From Myxococcus stipitatus (GTDB lineage Bacteria; Myxococcota; Myxococcia; Myxococcales; Myxococcaceae), in the NCBI RefSeq assembly GCF_021412625.1, contig NZ_JAKCFI010000008.1, positions 124,001 through 188,000 on the forward strand: DNA of 64,000 nt, given 5' to 3'. The position numbers and the translations under genes were made by a program. Within the stretch, counting starts at the first letter, position 1. Each line of letters starts with the position of its first letter. A model generated the notes under the pieces. That model worked only from the letters and a program-made list of their open reading frames with translations. It had not been told where the DNA came from and searched no databases. Positions 1 through 8,326 of the stretch are shown here, piece by piece.

Positions 1-103
1 CGACGGGCGTCGTCGGCTCCGAAGGGGTGGGCGTCGGGACGGCATGCCTGCAACCAACCACGAACAGCGCGCTGACCAACAGACCACGGACCATCCAAGT
101 CAT
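1..103 (-). CDS. Secreted lipoprotein, N-terminal part only
   Basis: The gene runs leftward out of the window, so only the first 34 codons are visible. They encode a classic lipoprotein signal peptide: MTWMVRG, a hydrophobic stretch LLVSALFVV, then the lipobox-like VVGC with the acylated Cys at about residue 18, followed by a Pro/Thr-rich linker. A GAGG sequence lies about 9 bases before the ATG. It is divergent from the 5'-nucleotidase gene. The function of the mature protein cannot be judged from this fragment. Confidence 0.75.
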   Translation of the reverse strand, partial: MTWMVRGLLVSALFVVGCRHAVPTPTPSEPTTPV

Positions 104-309
104 GGTAGGGACCTCGTTTCCTGGGTTGATGGGGTGCGCACCCTAATCTAGAAGAGCCCGGCTTCTGACAATCAGCGTGGTGAAGCTGTCACTGGCCCAC
201 ACTCCGGAGGCGGAGAGGGGCCAGGTGCGTCGCCAGGGCGTGTCGCGGACGCGGGGCCCGCACTGGGGCATCGACTTTTCGCGCGGGACGGGGCAAGCCA
301 GGGGGCCAC

Positions 310-1809
310 ATGCGTCCGCCATTCTCCGGTCCCCCGCCCGAGCGGGGCCTGTTCTGCAACCGCACCCTCAACCTGCGCGCCATCAAGGCGGTGGGTTACG
401 ACATGGATTACACGCTCATCCACTACCGCGTGGAGGCGTGGGAGCGTCGCGCGTACGAGCACATCCGCGACCGGCTGGTGGAGCAGGGCTGGCCCGTGGG
501 CGAGCTCCAGTTCGACCCGGCGCTCGCCATCCGTGGCCTCATCATCGACACGGAGAAGGGCAACCTGCTCAAGGCCAACCGCTTCGGCTTCGTGAAGAAG
601 GCGCTGCACGGCACGCGCTCCATGGAGTTCGACGCCCAGCGCGACGAGTACGCGCACACGGTCATCGACCTGCACGAGCGGCGGTGGGTGTTCCTCAACA
701 CGCTGTTCTCGTTGTCGGAGGCGTGCATCTACGCGCAGCTGGTGGACCGGCTCGACGCGGGCGTGCTGCCCGGCCCCATGGGCTACGCGGACCTCTACGA
801 GCACGTGCGCAAGAACCTGGACGCCACGCACATGCAGGGCCGGCTCAAGGCGGAGATCATCGCCGACCCGGAGCGCTACGTGCTGGACGACCCGGAGACG
901 CCGCTGGCGCTGCTCGACCAGCGCAACGCGGGCAAGAAGCTGCTGCTCATCACCAACAGCGAGTGGGCCTACACCGAGCCCATGATGCACTTCGCCTTCG
1001 ACAAGCACCTGCCGGACGGCATGACGTGGCGGCAGCTGTTCGACGTGGTCATCGTGTCCGCGCGCAAGCCGGAGTTCTTCACCACGCGCTCGGCGCTGTT
1101 CGAGGTGGTGGAGACCAACGGAGAGGCGCTGCTGCGTCCGCACTCCGGGCCGTTCAAGCCCGGCACGCCGTACTTCGGCGGCAGCGCGCTGGAGCTGGAG
1201 CGGCACCTGGGCGTCAGCGGCGACGAGGTGCTCTACGTCGGCGACCACATGTTCGGCGACGTGCACGTGTCGAAGAGCGCGCTGCGCTGGCGCACGGCGC
1301 TCATCCTGCGGGAGCTGGAGGACGAGGTGCGCGCCATCGCCGCCTTCCGGCCCACGGAGGCCCGGCTGGCCGAGCGCATGGTGCTCAAGGAGCGGATGGA
1401 GTGGGAGAGCTGCCAGCTGAGGCTGGAGCTGCAGCGGCGGCGGGCGGCCTACGGGCCGCGCTCGGACACGCCCCCGGAGGCGGACCTGGTGGCCCGGCTG
1501 TCGGAGCTGCGTGAGTCGCTGGAGGCGCTCGACGCGGAGCTGGGCCCCATGGCCCGCGCCGCCACGGAGCTGTCCAACCCCATCTGGGGCCTGCTCACCC
1601 GCGCCGGCAACGACAAGAGCCACCTGGCCCGGCAGGTGGAGCGCTACGCGGACATCTACACGTCGCGCGTCTCCAACTTCCTGTTCGCCACGCCGTTCGT
1701 CTACCTGCGCAGCCCGCGCGGCAGCCTGCCGCACGACCCGAGCCTGCCCGGAGGCACGCCCGTCTTCCCCGCCGCGGACAGCGGCGGCGGCATGGCGGAC
1801 GCGGAGTAG
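310..1809 (+). CDS. HAD-superfamily 5'-nucleotidase (HAD-IG type)
   Basis: This 499-residue cytosolic protein matches what I know of the HAD-IG / purine 5'-nucleotidase family (PF05761), which dephosphorylates nucleoside monophosphates. The first HAD motif is VGYDMDYTLIHY near residue 30, where the first Asp is the nucleophile and the second the general acid. Motif II is LLLITNSEWAYT near residue 215, and motif IV is VLYVGDHMFGDV near residue 310, with the Mg-binding Asp pair. A helical C-terminal extension (residues 340-430) is typical of this family. The ATG at 310 is preceded by AGGGGG. It stands alone on the plus strand. The preferred nucleotide cannot be read from sequence. Confidence 0.88.
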   Translation: MRPPFSGPPPERGLFCNRTLNLRAIKAVGYDMDYTLIHYRVEAWERRAYEHIRDRLVEQGWPVGELQFDPALAIRGLIIDTEKGNLLKANRFGFVKKALHGTRSMEFDAQRDEYAHTVIDLHERRWVFLNTLFSLSEACIYAQLVDRLDAGVLPGPMGYADLYEHVRKNLDATHMQGRLKAEIIADPERYVLDDPETPLALLDQRNAGKKLLLITNSEWAYTEPMMHFAFDKHLPDGMTWRQLFDVVIVSARKPEFFTTRSALFEVVETNGEALLRPHSGPFKPGTPYFGGSALELERHLGVSGDEVLYVGDHMFGDVHVSKSALRWRTALILRELEDEVRAIAAFRPTEARLAERMVLKERMEWESCQLRLELQRRRAAYGPRSDTPPEADLVARLSELRESLEALDAELGPMARAATELSNPIWGLLTRAGNDKSHLARQVERYADIYTSRVSNFLFATPFVYLRSPRGSLPHDPSLPGGTPVFPAADSGGGMADAE

Positions 1810-1832
1810 CTCCCGGCGTCCGCTCCGAGGGA

Positions 1833-1860
1833 GGCGCCGTCACGCGATGCGGACGGCGCC
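1833..1860. terminator. GC-rich hairpin after the 5'-nucleotidase gene
   Basis: A perfect 9-bp inverted repeat (GGCGCCGTC / GACGGCGCC) with a 10-base loop begins 23 bases past the stop codon at 1809. No U-tract follows, so it is only a possible terminator or mRNA 3' end stabiliser. The rest of 1810-2216 shows no gene or other clear signal. Confidence 0.4.
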
Positions 1861-2216
1861 CCTTCGCGGCGTCGGTGGAGCACCCTCGCGCGACGGGGTG
1901 AGCCGCTCCGGAGCGCCTGGAGGTCCGGAGGCACGTGGGTGGAGACGCCGTCCTCCTCTGGCCCCCGGAGACGTGGTCGCGCGTCGCGTGGCCCCCCGCG
2001 CGCCACCAGTTCCTTCCAACTGGGACCCCCCAAACCCGCGCCCCCTCCGGCCCCGGGTGCGGCGGCCGAGCGACCAGGGGCCCGCATGCCCACCCCGCAG
2101 GGGGTGAGCGCAGATCCGCGAAAACACTGGCCTTTCGTTCAGTACCCCTCCTCGGGGGACAGGCGGGCCCGTGGGGTCGCGCGGCGATGTCAGACCCCCT
2201 CTGTAGAAGTGGTCAC

Positions 2217-2681
2217 GTGAGCCGATCGACCGTGAACAGCTCTTCCTCGCGAGTTCTCGAGCAGCGCAACCTGCTCGGGGGGATGGACCTCATGCCCGTG
2301 CTCGGACCCGGGGCGCGCAAGCGCGCTCGCAAGTTCCACGTGGCCGCGCCGGGTCGTGTGGGCTTCGCCACCGCGCTCGCGCTGGTGGTGGAGCATGGCC
2401 GCCAGAAGGCCAAGGAGATTGGCGTCACGTCGCTGAGCCGCTGCCCGCGCTGCAACCACGTGGGGCCCACGGAGCAGGACTTCGGCTACCGGCAGATGAC
2501 CAGCGGGCGCCGTCCGCAGTCGTGGTGCCGTGGCTGCCGGGGTCAGCACCTGGAGTCGAGCGAGGGCTCGCGGCCGACCAGCACCACCACCGCGTCGGCG
2601 AGCGAGGAGGGCTGGCTCTTCCCGCCCGAGACGACGACGAGCACGCGCCCGCCCCGGCGGGGCAAGGGCTCCTCGACGTAG
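2217..2681 (+). CDS. Small protein with a Cys4 zinc-ribbon-like motif
   Basis: This 154-residue protein is not recognised as a named family. Residues about 80-120 hold two CxxC knuckles (CPRC and CRGC) about 25 residues apart, as in small zinc ribbons. A basic segment (GARKRARKFHV) precedes them and the C-terminal 40 residues are Ser/Thr-rich and probably disordered. The first helix-rich part contains RVGFATALALVVEHGRQKAKE. I chose GTG 2217, preceded by GAAGTGG; an in-frame ATG at 2187 is an alternative. A nucleic-acid-binding role is possible but is inference from the zinc ribbon and basic charge. Confidence 0.65.
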   Translation: MSRSTVNSSSSRVLEQRNLLGGMDLMPVLGPGARKRARKFHVAAPGRVGFATALALVVEHGRQKAKEIGVTSLSRCPRCNHVGPTEQDFGYRQMTSGRRPQSWCRGCRGQHLESSEGSRPTSTTTASASEEGWLFPPETTTSTRPPRRGKGSST

Positions 2682-2757
2682 GCGACGCAGTCCTTCTCTC
2701 CGAGGGGCGAGGGGCCCGAGGCCCCGGGTTGGACCCGTGGAGGGGCCCTCCCCCTCG

Positions 2758-2818
2758 AGGGAAGACGGAGCGGGCGGGCGAGGCACGAGCGCCTCTCATA
2801 GCCCCCGTCTTCCTCCCT
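2758..2818. other. Nested inverted repeat between two small basic genes
   Basis: Outer arms AGGGAAGACGG (2758-2768) and CCGTCTTCCTCCCT (2805-2818) pair apart from a two-base insertion. Inside them lies a second hairpin, GAGGC-ACGAGC-GCCTC (2780-2795). It sits about 75 bases past the zinc-ribbon gene and about 57 bases before the next start codon, so it could be a terminator of the first gene or a structured leader of the second. Confidence 0.4.
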
Positions 2819-2875
2819 GGAGGGGGTTGGAAAAGCCGTGGCGCCGTTCTTACCTCACCAGGGAAGGAGGGCATC

Positions 2876-3175
2876 ATGGCGGTGCGGACCAGACTGGCGG
2901 GTGTGAAGAACAAGCGGCGGGTGGCATCGGCGGACGAGGCCCAACCCAACGTGCAGGCCACCAACGGACGCAAGACGCTGCCACGGGACGAGGCCGCGGC
3001 GCTGCGTCGCCGACAGGCGCTGAAGCGGGTGACGCTCGGCCCCGCCGCGGAGAGCCACGACCCCAAGAGCCACCGGCGGCGCACCTCGCTCAATGGCCGG
3101 AAGAAGGCGCCCAGCGAGATGGCCATCAAGCACCGGGGTGGGCCGCGCAAGCGGCTGCGCATCCACGGCGGCTGA
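2876..3175 (+). CDS. Very basic 99-residue protein, unknown function
   Basis: The protein is unusually rich in Arg and Lys along its length, including KNKRR, RRRQALKR, SHRRRT, GRKK and RGGPRKRLR, and has almost no hydrophobic core. That composition suggests a disordered nucleic-acid-binding protein, but no family is recognised. The start is well supported by AAGGAGG about 6 bases before the ATG. It follows the zinc-ribbon gene on the same strand after a structured spacer and converges on the DUF1361 gene. RNA or DNA binding is inference from charge alone. Confidence 0.7.
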   Translation: MAVRTRLAGVKNKRRVASADEAQPNVQATNGRKTLPRDEAAALRRRQALKRVTLGPAAESHDPKSHRRRTSLNGRKKAPSEMAIKHRGGPRKRLRIHGG

Positions 3176-3249
3176 AGACGTTCGACGCATGGACACACCG
3201 CTCCGTCCGGGACGACCTCCTGGCGCGAGCGGTGTCGTCGTCTTGGGGG

Positions 3250-3954
3250 TCAGCCCGCCACGCGGCGACAGCGCATGCGGGACACGAGCGCCTCGAAGGC
3301 CAGGTAGGACAGTGGCAGCAGCACGGCGAAGCACAGGGTGAGGGCGGGCAGGAGCGGGAAGGACAGCGGCTCGGTCAGGTGCGCGCCGATGGCGGAGAGC
3401 AGGTGCCCTGGCCTGGTCAGCACGTGCCAGCTGTTCCACCGCTCCACGCGGCCCAGGTAGATGCCGTAGCCACACAGGAGCGAGATGACGCCGACGAAGG
3501 TCCAGGCGCGGACGCGGCCCCAGCGCGCCTCGAGCCACTGCTTCCAGACCTCCAGCGACAGCAGGCCCAGCAGCCACCCGGTGGCGGCGAACAGGGCCAG
3601 CAGGCCCGCGTCGAACCAGAGCGGCACGCCGGGGCGCTCGCGCAGGTGGATGAAGTCCGTGACGATGTAGGGGGCATTGGGGAACAGCGCGAGCCACCCC
3701 AGGGCCAGGGGCGCGAGCAGCCACGAGCGGCCTTGTCCCCGGGTCATCTCCAGCCGCGCGGCCAGGGCGAAGCCATAGGGCGCCCACGCCAGGAACAGGT
3801 TCCACGCGAGGAAGGCGAAGCTGGCGCGCTGGCTCACGTCGAGCCGGTAGCCCAGGAGCGCCATCGCGAGGACGCTGCACGCCAGCACGGGCCACAGGCC
3901 CTGACGGTTCAGCACGGACAGCACGGAGGGACGGTGGGAGGGAGACTGGGACAT
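3250..3954 (-). CDS. DUF1361 integral membrane protein
   Basis: This 234-residue protein has about six hydrophobic segments (for example residues 22-40, 48-68, 80-96 and 122-138). It carries the conserved family features LAWNLFLAWAPYG, LALGWLALFPNAPYIVTDFIHL and a WNSWH motif near residue 175, as in DUF1361 proteins. The family has no established function. No good Shine-Dalgarno site precedes the ATG at 3954, so the true start might lie slightly downstream. The gene converges on the small basic gene and is preceded by a long repeat-bearing gene-free stretch. Confidence 0.8.
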   Translation of the reverse strand: MSQSPSHRPSVLSVLNRQGLWPVLACSVLAMALLGYRLDVSQRASFAFLAWNLFLAWAPYGFALAARLEMTRGQGRSWLLAPLALGWLALFPNAPYIVTDFIHLRERPGVPLWFDAGLLALFAATGWLLGLLSLEVWKQWLEARWGRVRAWTFVGVISLLCGYGIYLGRVERWNSWHVLTRPGHLLSAIGAHLTEPLSFPLLPALTLCFAVLLPLSYLAFEALVSRMRCRRVAG

Positions 3955-4246
3955 GGGCGCGCGGATTCGGAGCCACGCACCGTGGCCGTCCAGCCACGGT
4001 GGGAGGGTGGAGATGGGGTGAAGCTGCCACGGGCGCCCCAGGCGGGGCCCGTGGCCGGGGCATGGAGCAACACTCGGGCCAAGGCCTCGTGGGACGGCCC
4101 TCCTGCGTCCGGTGAGGAGGATGCTGGACTCGGGGGTGGTGCTGTCAGGTTCGCGCGCGGGATGGCGTCATTTCCCGCAAGAGCACGCCCGGCCGAAAGG
4201 GTCACACAAGCGATCTCCCTCCATGGGGGGATCAATGCCCAACCAA

Positions 4247-4316
4247 GGCATCTGACTTATCATCAGATTCGACCCCTTCACTCGGGCGTCCTCGTTATCT
4301 TCTTCAGGCGGATTCC
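4247..4316 (+). repeat. Direct repeat R1, about 70 bp
   Basis: R1 begins GGCATCTGAC and ends GGATTCC. It aligns along its length with R2, sharing TTCACTCGGG, CTCGTT and CGGATT cores with scattered changes. Near its start lies a small hairpin TCTGA-CTTATCA-TCAGA. The function is unknown; a small RNA or transposon remnant is possible. Confidence 0.6.
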
Positions 4317-4447
4317 ACGCTGGTGGCCCACGGGCCCCCCGTCGAACCGTCACCTCGCTTCGAGCGCACCTGGCCGAACAAGTCCCACAAGCCTTCGACG
4401 GTTCAACTCCGTCCGCCCTCACTCGACGAGGGCGACGCCGAGGGTTC

Positions 4448-4522
4448 GGCACCTGACCGTTAATCAGACCCCCGACTTCTTCACTCGGGTGCGCTCGTTC
4501 TTTCTCTTCACGCCGGATTGCC
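4448..4522 (+). repeat. Direct repeat R2, about 75 bp
   Basis: This is a second copy of the R1 element, 201 bp downstream in the same orientation. It begins GGCACCTGAC and ends GGATTGCC. The CTGA/TCAG stem and 7-base loop of R1 are kept although the loop sequence differs, which hints that the hairpin itself is conserved. Confidence 0.6.
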
Positions 4523-4687
4523 CGCCTCGGGCACGGGGTGCATGCCGCCGCCACCGTGAGGCTCCCGCGTCGGTCCGCTGCTGACGGACCCGATATCGCG
4601 GTGACGTCCCTTGGCGCGGCGCCGCCCGACAGCGACTCAATCCATATCAAGAACACCCGCGATGCTCCTCCGCGCCCCCCCTCGAAA

Positions 4688-5923
4688 TCAGCGATGGCGA
4701 GGGCGGTCGCGCGGTGTGGGACGCGCGCGTTCCAGCATCGCCTTGACCAGCGCGAGGACGCCCAGGAGCGCCAGTCCCGGAGCACTGGAGCAGCCCCCTC
4801 CCTCGCCCTCGTCACCCCCGCTCCCAGGCTCCGGCGGAGGTGGCGTGCAGGGCGTGAAACAACGACACGCATCGCTCCCGTCCACCTCCAGCCGAGCGCA
4901 GACTCCGCCTTGTCCACATGAGGCGTCCTCCGTGCACATCGCACCGAAGCGGCCCTCCCGCAGCGAGGGCAACAGGCACCGTCCCGGCGCGCCCTCCTCC
5001 GTCACGCAGACCAACCCCGACGGGCACTCCGCGTCCCGGGTACATGCCTCCTGGCACAGCGCCTCCGGCGCCAGCGTGGACACTGGCGGCTCGGGCGCCT
5101 GTGCGAGGAATGGGCGGATGAAGTCCTCCAGCCGCATGTCCACGCGCAGGTTGTCGGCCCGCTTGCGGCAAGCCGTATCCCCGCTCACCGTCAGCCCCAC
5201 CAACACCTCGCGCCCTTCATCGTCACGCCCGAGCACGGGCCCTCCGCTGTCCCCCACACAGCTCATGCCCGGTGAAGGCCCCGCCTGGAACGCCTCGTCC
5301 TCCACGGTGGTCACCACCATCGTCCCCGCGCGTCTCCGCCCCGAAGGCGCCGAGCCCTCGTGCGTGTCCCCATAGCCGAGCACCCGCACCGTGGCACCCG
5401 ACACCAGGGCCTCGCCCCGCGACTCCGGAAGGCGCAACGGCGCCACCTCCACCGACTCCGCCAAGCGCAGCAACGCCACGTCGAAGTCATGCGAGCCGAG
5501 CCTGTAGCCCGGATGGAGGACGGCCTCACGGACCCGGACGAAGCGCCCCGTCGGCTCGGGCTCCGGCAGGAGCACCATGCCGAGGAACACCTCGTACGTC
5601 CCCTCCTTGCCGAAGAGACTCAGACAGTGCGCGGCGGTGAGCACCACGTCCGGCGCGATGAGCGCTCCCGAACACAGGAGCAGAGGCTCCTCTCCCTGAC
5701 ACCGCGTCCGCCGTGAAATCAGGGCCACCGTGGCGACGTCCCCGGGAGCATCGTCCCCGAGGATGATGGGCTGCGCACTCGCCCCCACGGGAGCATCGCT
5801 CGATGCAACCGGCGCGCATGCTCCCATCCCGACTACCGACAGACACATCAACGCGCACCAGACGCTCGCGAAACACGCGACGCTGCGCCACGCCAACCCG
5901 CCGTCCTGGAGCCACGCCTTCAC
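4688..5923 (-). CDS. Trypsin-like (S1) serine protease lipoprotein with MYXO-CTERM-like tail
   Basis: Taking the GTG at 5923, the 411-residue product starts with a signal peptide ending in VVGMGAC, a plausible lipobox with Cys36. The chymotrypsin-fold triad is intact: His99 in LTAAHC, Asp148 in DFDVALL and Ser226 in GDSGGP. The mature protease probably begins near IILG (residues 53-56), as in trypsin activation. A Cys-rich segment (about 265-350) follows, then an acidic Gly-rich linker, GGGCSS, a hydrophobic helix and an Arg-rich end, resembling a MYXO-CTERM sorting signal with an extended tail. A GAGG sequence precedes the GTG; starts further upstream (up to 6058) are open but would bury the signal peptide. 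It probably acts at the cell surface. Confidence 0.85.
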   Translation of the reverse strand: MKAWLQDGGLAWRSVACFASVWCALMCLSVVGMGACAPVASSDAPVGASAQPIILGDDAPGDVATVALISRRTRCQGEEPLLLCSGALIAPDVVLTAAHCLSLFGKEGTYEVFLGMVLLPEPEPTGRFVRVREAVLHPGYRLGSHDFDVALLRLAESVEVAPLRLPESRGEALVSGATVRVLGYGDTHEGSAPSGRRRAGTMVVTTVEDEAFQAGPSPGMSCVGDSGGPVLGRDDEGREVLVGLTVSGDTACRKRADNLRVDMRLEDFIRPFLAQAPEPPVSTLAPEALCQEACTRDAECPSGLVCVTEEGAPGRCLLPSLREGRFGAMCTEDASCGQGGVCARLEVDGSDACRCFTPCTPPPPEPGSGGDEGEGGGCSSAPGLALLGVLALVKAMLERARPTPRDRPRHR

Positions 5924-6138
5924 GCGGGCGGCCTCGCGCACGCCATGTGGAGCATTCCCGCACCGCATCTCTGTCGCGCGCACGAACTCCTCCATGAACC
6001 CGCCAAGGGTCTCCGCGCGCTCGACGGCATCGCGCAGGGCCCGCGAGGAACATCCCACCGCGCCTCGCCCTCCCGAACAGGCCGGCCCCTCGCCATGAGG
6101 CCCGCGCCTACGTCACGACGACCCGCTCCGGCTTCCCA

Positions 6139-6230
6139 CACGAGGGCCACGCAACCCAAGGCCCCACACGGCTCCATCGCCACCGCCCGGCACCATGAGG
6201 GCCATGCACCCCGAAGCCCCACACTGCCCC
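6139..6230 (+). repeat. Tandem imperfect repeat, 55-bp period
   Basis: Two 37-bp copies (6139-6175 and 6194-6230) match at 30 of 37 positions and start 55 bp apart. They lie in the gene-free stretch 5924-6282 upstream of the leftward serine protease gene. Nothing else was seen in that stretch. Confidence 0.5.
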
Positions 6231-6282
6231 CGTCACCACGAGAGGACGGCGCCGCGCGGTGATACCCACGGCCCGCCGTGCG

Positions 6283-6837
6283 TCACTGCGCGGCGGACTC
6301 CTTCGCGGCCTCCTCCGTCAGCACGCGAATCTCCTCCCGCAACCCGGTGAGCCGGCCCCGCTGCCGCTGGATGAGCGTCTCGAGCTGTCGGCCCCGGGCG
6401 TCATCCCCTCGGGCCTCCGCCAGCTCGCGCTCGCGCTCCAGCCGCTCCACGTCGCGCCCCAGGAGCGCGGTGATGTGTGTGGTCTTCTCCAACTTCCATT
6501 GCGCCGTCTGCGGCAGCTCCGGCGCGATGGGGTCGTTCTCCTGCGGCGGAGGGTTCTCCACCTCCGGCTCCGGCGGCACGTCCCCCGGCTTCAACGCCAC
6601 CACCGTCGCCGCGCGCGGCTCCTCCGCGGGCGGCGGCGCCGCTGCTGGCGCCTCACCCCGCGCGACGGAAGGCGCGGGCTTCGACGGCGCGGCGGCAACC
6701 TCCGGCGCGCTCGCCTCCTCCAGCGCCGCGGCATCCGCCTCGCCCGCGCGCTCCTCCGGGCTCCACCACAACCCCAGCCCCACGGCCACGGCGAGCACGC
6801 CGGCGGCCACCCACATCCATCGCTTGCGATTCATCAT
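6283..6837 (-). CDS. Membrane-anchored Ala/Pro-rich coiled protein
   Basis: The 184-residue product begins MMNRKRW, followed by one hydrophobic helix (about residues 8-24) that should anchor it in the inner membrane. An Ala/Pro-rich low-complexity linker (about 30-105) extends from the anchor. The C-terminal 70 residues are strongly charged with heptad-like Leu spacing (LLGRDVERLERERELAEARGD), so a coiled coil is likely. No family is recognised. The gene lies 55 bp after a lipoprotein gene on the same strand and may share its transcript. A scaffold role is only a guess. Confidence 0.65.
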   Translation of the reverse strand: MMNRKRWMWVAAGVLAVAVGLGLWWSPEERAGEADAAALEEASAPEVAAAPSKPAPSVARGEAPAAAPPPAEEPRAATVVALKPGDVPPEPEVENPPPQENDPIAPELPQTAQWKLEKTTHITALLGRDVERLERERELAEARGDDARGRQLETLIQRQRGRLTGLREEIRVLTEEAAKESAAQ

Positions 6838-6892
6838 GGCTCGACGGCTCCCACCCCACCCTCGCGGAGGAGGCGGGAGCCTACTCCGGTTC

Positions 6893-7261
6893 TCAGAAGC
6901 GCACGCGCCAGGTCCCCGAGCGCCGCTCCACGCGCAGCAACCAGGGCTCCTTGCCGACCTCGCCTCCTCGGGCGATGCGGGCCCGCACCAACACCGCGTC
7001 CGGGTCCCGTCCATCCAGCTTCGACTCGACGATGTCCACCAGGCTCAGCCCATGCTCGCGCATCTCCGCCACCGCCTCCTCACAGGGGCGCATCCCCTCC
7101 CCTGTCGCCAGCAGCGGCCCGAGCACCGCGCAGTCCTCCGAGGGCAACGCCTCGAAGAGGCGCCGCACCGTCGCCTCGGCCGCCTCCGTCTTCGAGGACG
7201 TGCACGAGCACGCCAGCAACACCAGCGCGCCCCACCTCAGCCACGCTCCGAGTCGACGCAC
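6893..7261 (-). CDS. Small lipoprotein, unknown function
   Basis: The 122-residue product has a signal peptide MRRLGAWLRWGALVLL and a lipobox LLACSC, so it is probably lipidated at Cys18 or Cys20. The mature domain (about 30-122) is a short alpha/beta domain with a pair of cysteines (EDCAVL and MRPCEEA) and the closing strand WLLRVERRSGTWRVRF. This resembles DUF4878/NTF2-like lipoproteins in general shape, but I cannot assign it to one. It begins 8 bp after the stop codon of the larger Cys-rich lipoprotein upstream, so the two are likely co-transcribed. Confidence 0.7.
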   Translation of the reverse strand: MRRLGAWLRWGALVLLACSCTSSKTEAAEATVRRLFEALPSEDCAVLGPLLATGEGMRPCEEAVAEMREHGLSLVDIVESKLDGRDPDAVLVRARIARGGEVGKEPWLLRVERRSGTWRVRF

Positions 7262-7269
7262 GGACAGCC

Positions 7270-8163
7270 TCAGTAGCAGTTGGGAGCGAACAGCTCGTCA
7301 TCCGCGGCGGAGACGAACTGGTCGTCGCAGTACGCGCTCGCCAGCATGTGGCCGTTGCGCACGCAGCCGTCGTGGTTGGTCGCGTCCAGCGTGTACTGGG
7401 TATCGCCACCGCAGCTCCCACCGCAGCGGCCGAAGCAGATGCCCATCACCTTCGGACGGGACCAGTGGTCCGGCTCGCCGCACACCCAGGTGCTGCCGTT
7501 CAGGTAGAACTCGTCGCCGCTGCACGTCGTGTGGTCCCCGAGCTGGGCGATCTGCTGGTTGCCCGCCCACGAGAAGCCACCCTTGTTGCAGTCGTGCTTC
7601 GCGTACGAGTACCAGTTGTACACGCCGCCGCAGCTCCCCGTGAACTTGCCGTTACACTTCGCGTAGCTGCACAGCATCGTATAGCCACGGCCCTGCTCGC
7701 CCATCACCGTGCGCTGCAGCGCCACCGTCGAGGGGTGCTGCGCCCACAGGCCCGCCGCGCGCCGCAGGTACATGGACTCCGGGGTCGCCGCGTCGCCCAT
7801 GGGCAGCGCGTCGTTCAGTCCCCGATAGAAGGCGTCGAGCAGGTCGCGGTCCGCGTCCGTGAGCTGCGTGTCCGTGCCGCCCTGGTCCGCGAAGCCATCC
7901 AACGTCGAGACACCGCTGGCCGGGTCCATCAGCCCCGTGAGCGCCAGACCGCGCAGCCGGACCTCCAGCCGATACACGCCGGGCTCCACCTCGACGGACG
8001 AGAAGGACACCTCCTCGCCACCCCGCACGAACGTGCCGCGCGTGTCACCCGGCTCCGTCGAAATCGACATCCCATCCTGTTTCACCTGCTGGGCATCACC
8101 ACCACCCGAACCACCACATGCCCACAGCATCAACGTCGCGACAGCACAGAGCGCCTTGCGCAT
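7270..8163 (-). CDS. Lipoprotein with Cys-rich domain and phospholipase A2-like His-Asp motif
   Basis: The 297-residue product begins MRKALCAVATLMLWACGG, a clear lipoprotein signal. GGAGGG lies about 9 bases before the ATG. Residues about 45-165 form a domain with little to identify it. The C-terminal 110 residues contain at least ten cysteines, with the order CFGRCGGSCG, then TNHDGCVRNGH, then YCDDQF. The HDxC arrangement next to Cys pairs recalls the catalytic His-Asp helix of secreted phospholipase A2-like folds. This is a motif-level resemblance only; enzymatic activity is unproven. Confidence 0.68.
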   Translation of the reverse strand: MRKALCAVATLMLWACGGSGGGDAQQVKQDGMSISTEPGDTRGTFVRGGEEVSFSSVEVEPGVYRLEVRLRGLALTGLMDPASGVSTLDGFADQGGTDTQLTDADRDLLDAFYRGLNDALPMGDAATPESMYLRRAAGLWAQHPSTVALQRTVMGEQGRGYTMLCSYAKCNGKFTGSCGGVYNWYSYAKHDCNKGGFSWAGNQQIAQLGDHTTCSGDEFYLNGSTWVCGEPDHWSRPKVMGICFGRCGGSCGGDTQYTLDATNHDGCVRNGHMLASAYCDDQFVSAADDELFAPNCY

Positions 8164-8326
8164 ACCGTTGCATCCCTCCGGCCAGGGGGTTGGCCATGAA
8201 AAGCAGCCGGTGCTATCGAGCGCGCACGGCCCACTCAAGTCGGGCTGCGTCACGACTCGTTGAGACACACCCCCGCTCGAAACATCCAGAAACAAGCGCG
8301 GGTGACATGAGACCCGGTTTCATGTT

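Larger units (their letters stand above)
3955..4687. other. 733-bp gene-free stretch with repeats
   Basis: No convincing coding frame is present on either strand. The stretch holds two diverged direct repeats (4247-4316 and 4448-4522) and, between them, an inverted repeat with arms 4341-4351 and 4397-4407. It precedes the DUF1361 gene and follows the serine protease gene, both leftward, so it should contain the DUF1361 promoter. Confidence 0.5.

Noticed and set aside
172..1734. Long open frame antisense to the 5'-nucleotidase gene
   Set aside because: Very high GC at third positions creates long antisense frames. The product is rich in Arg, Leu, Val and His without any domain, whereas the plus strand has a complete enzyme.
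4397..4413. tRNA T-arm-like stem-loop GACGG-TTCAACT-CCGTC
   Set aside because: The stem and TTCAACT loop look like a tRNA T-arm, but no acceptor stem, D-arm or anticodon arm can be built around it on either strand. It is kept only as part of the repeat-bearing stretch.
8164..8185. Sigma-54-like GG-N10-GC on the minus strand
   Set aside because: It ends about 8 bases before the ATG of the Cys-rich lipoprotein and overlaps its ribosome-binding site, leaving no room for a transcript leader.
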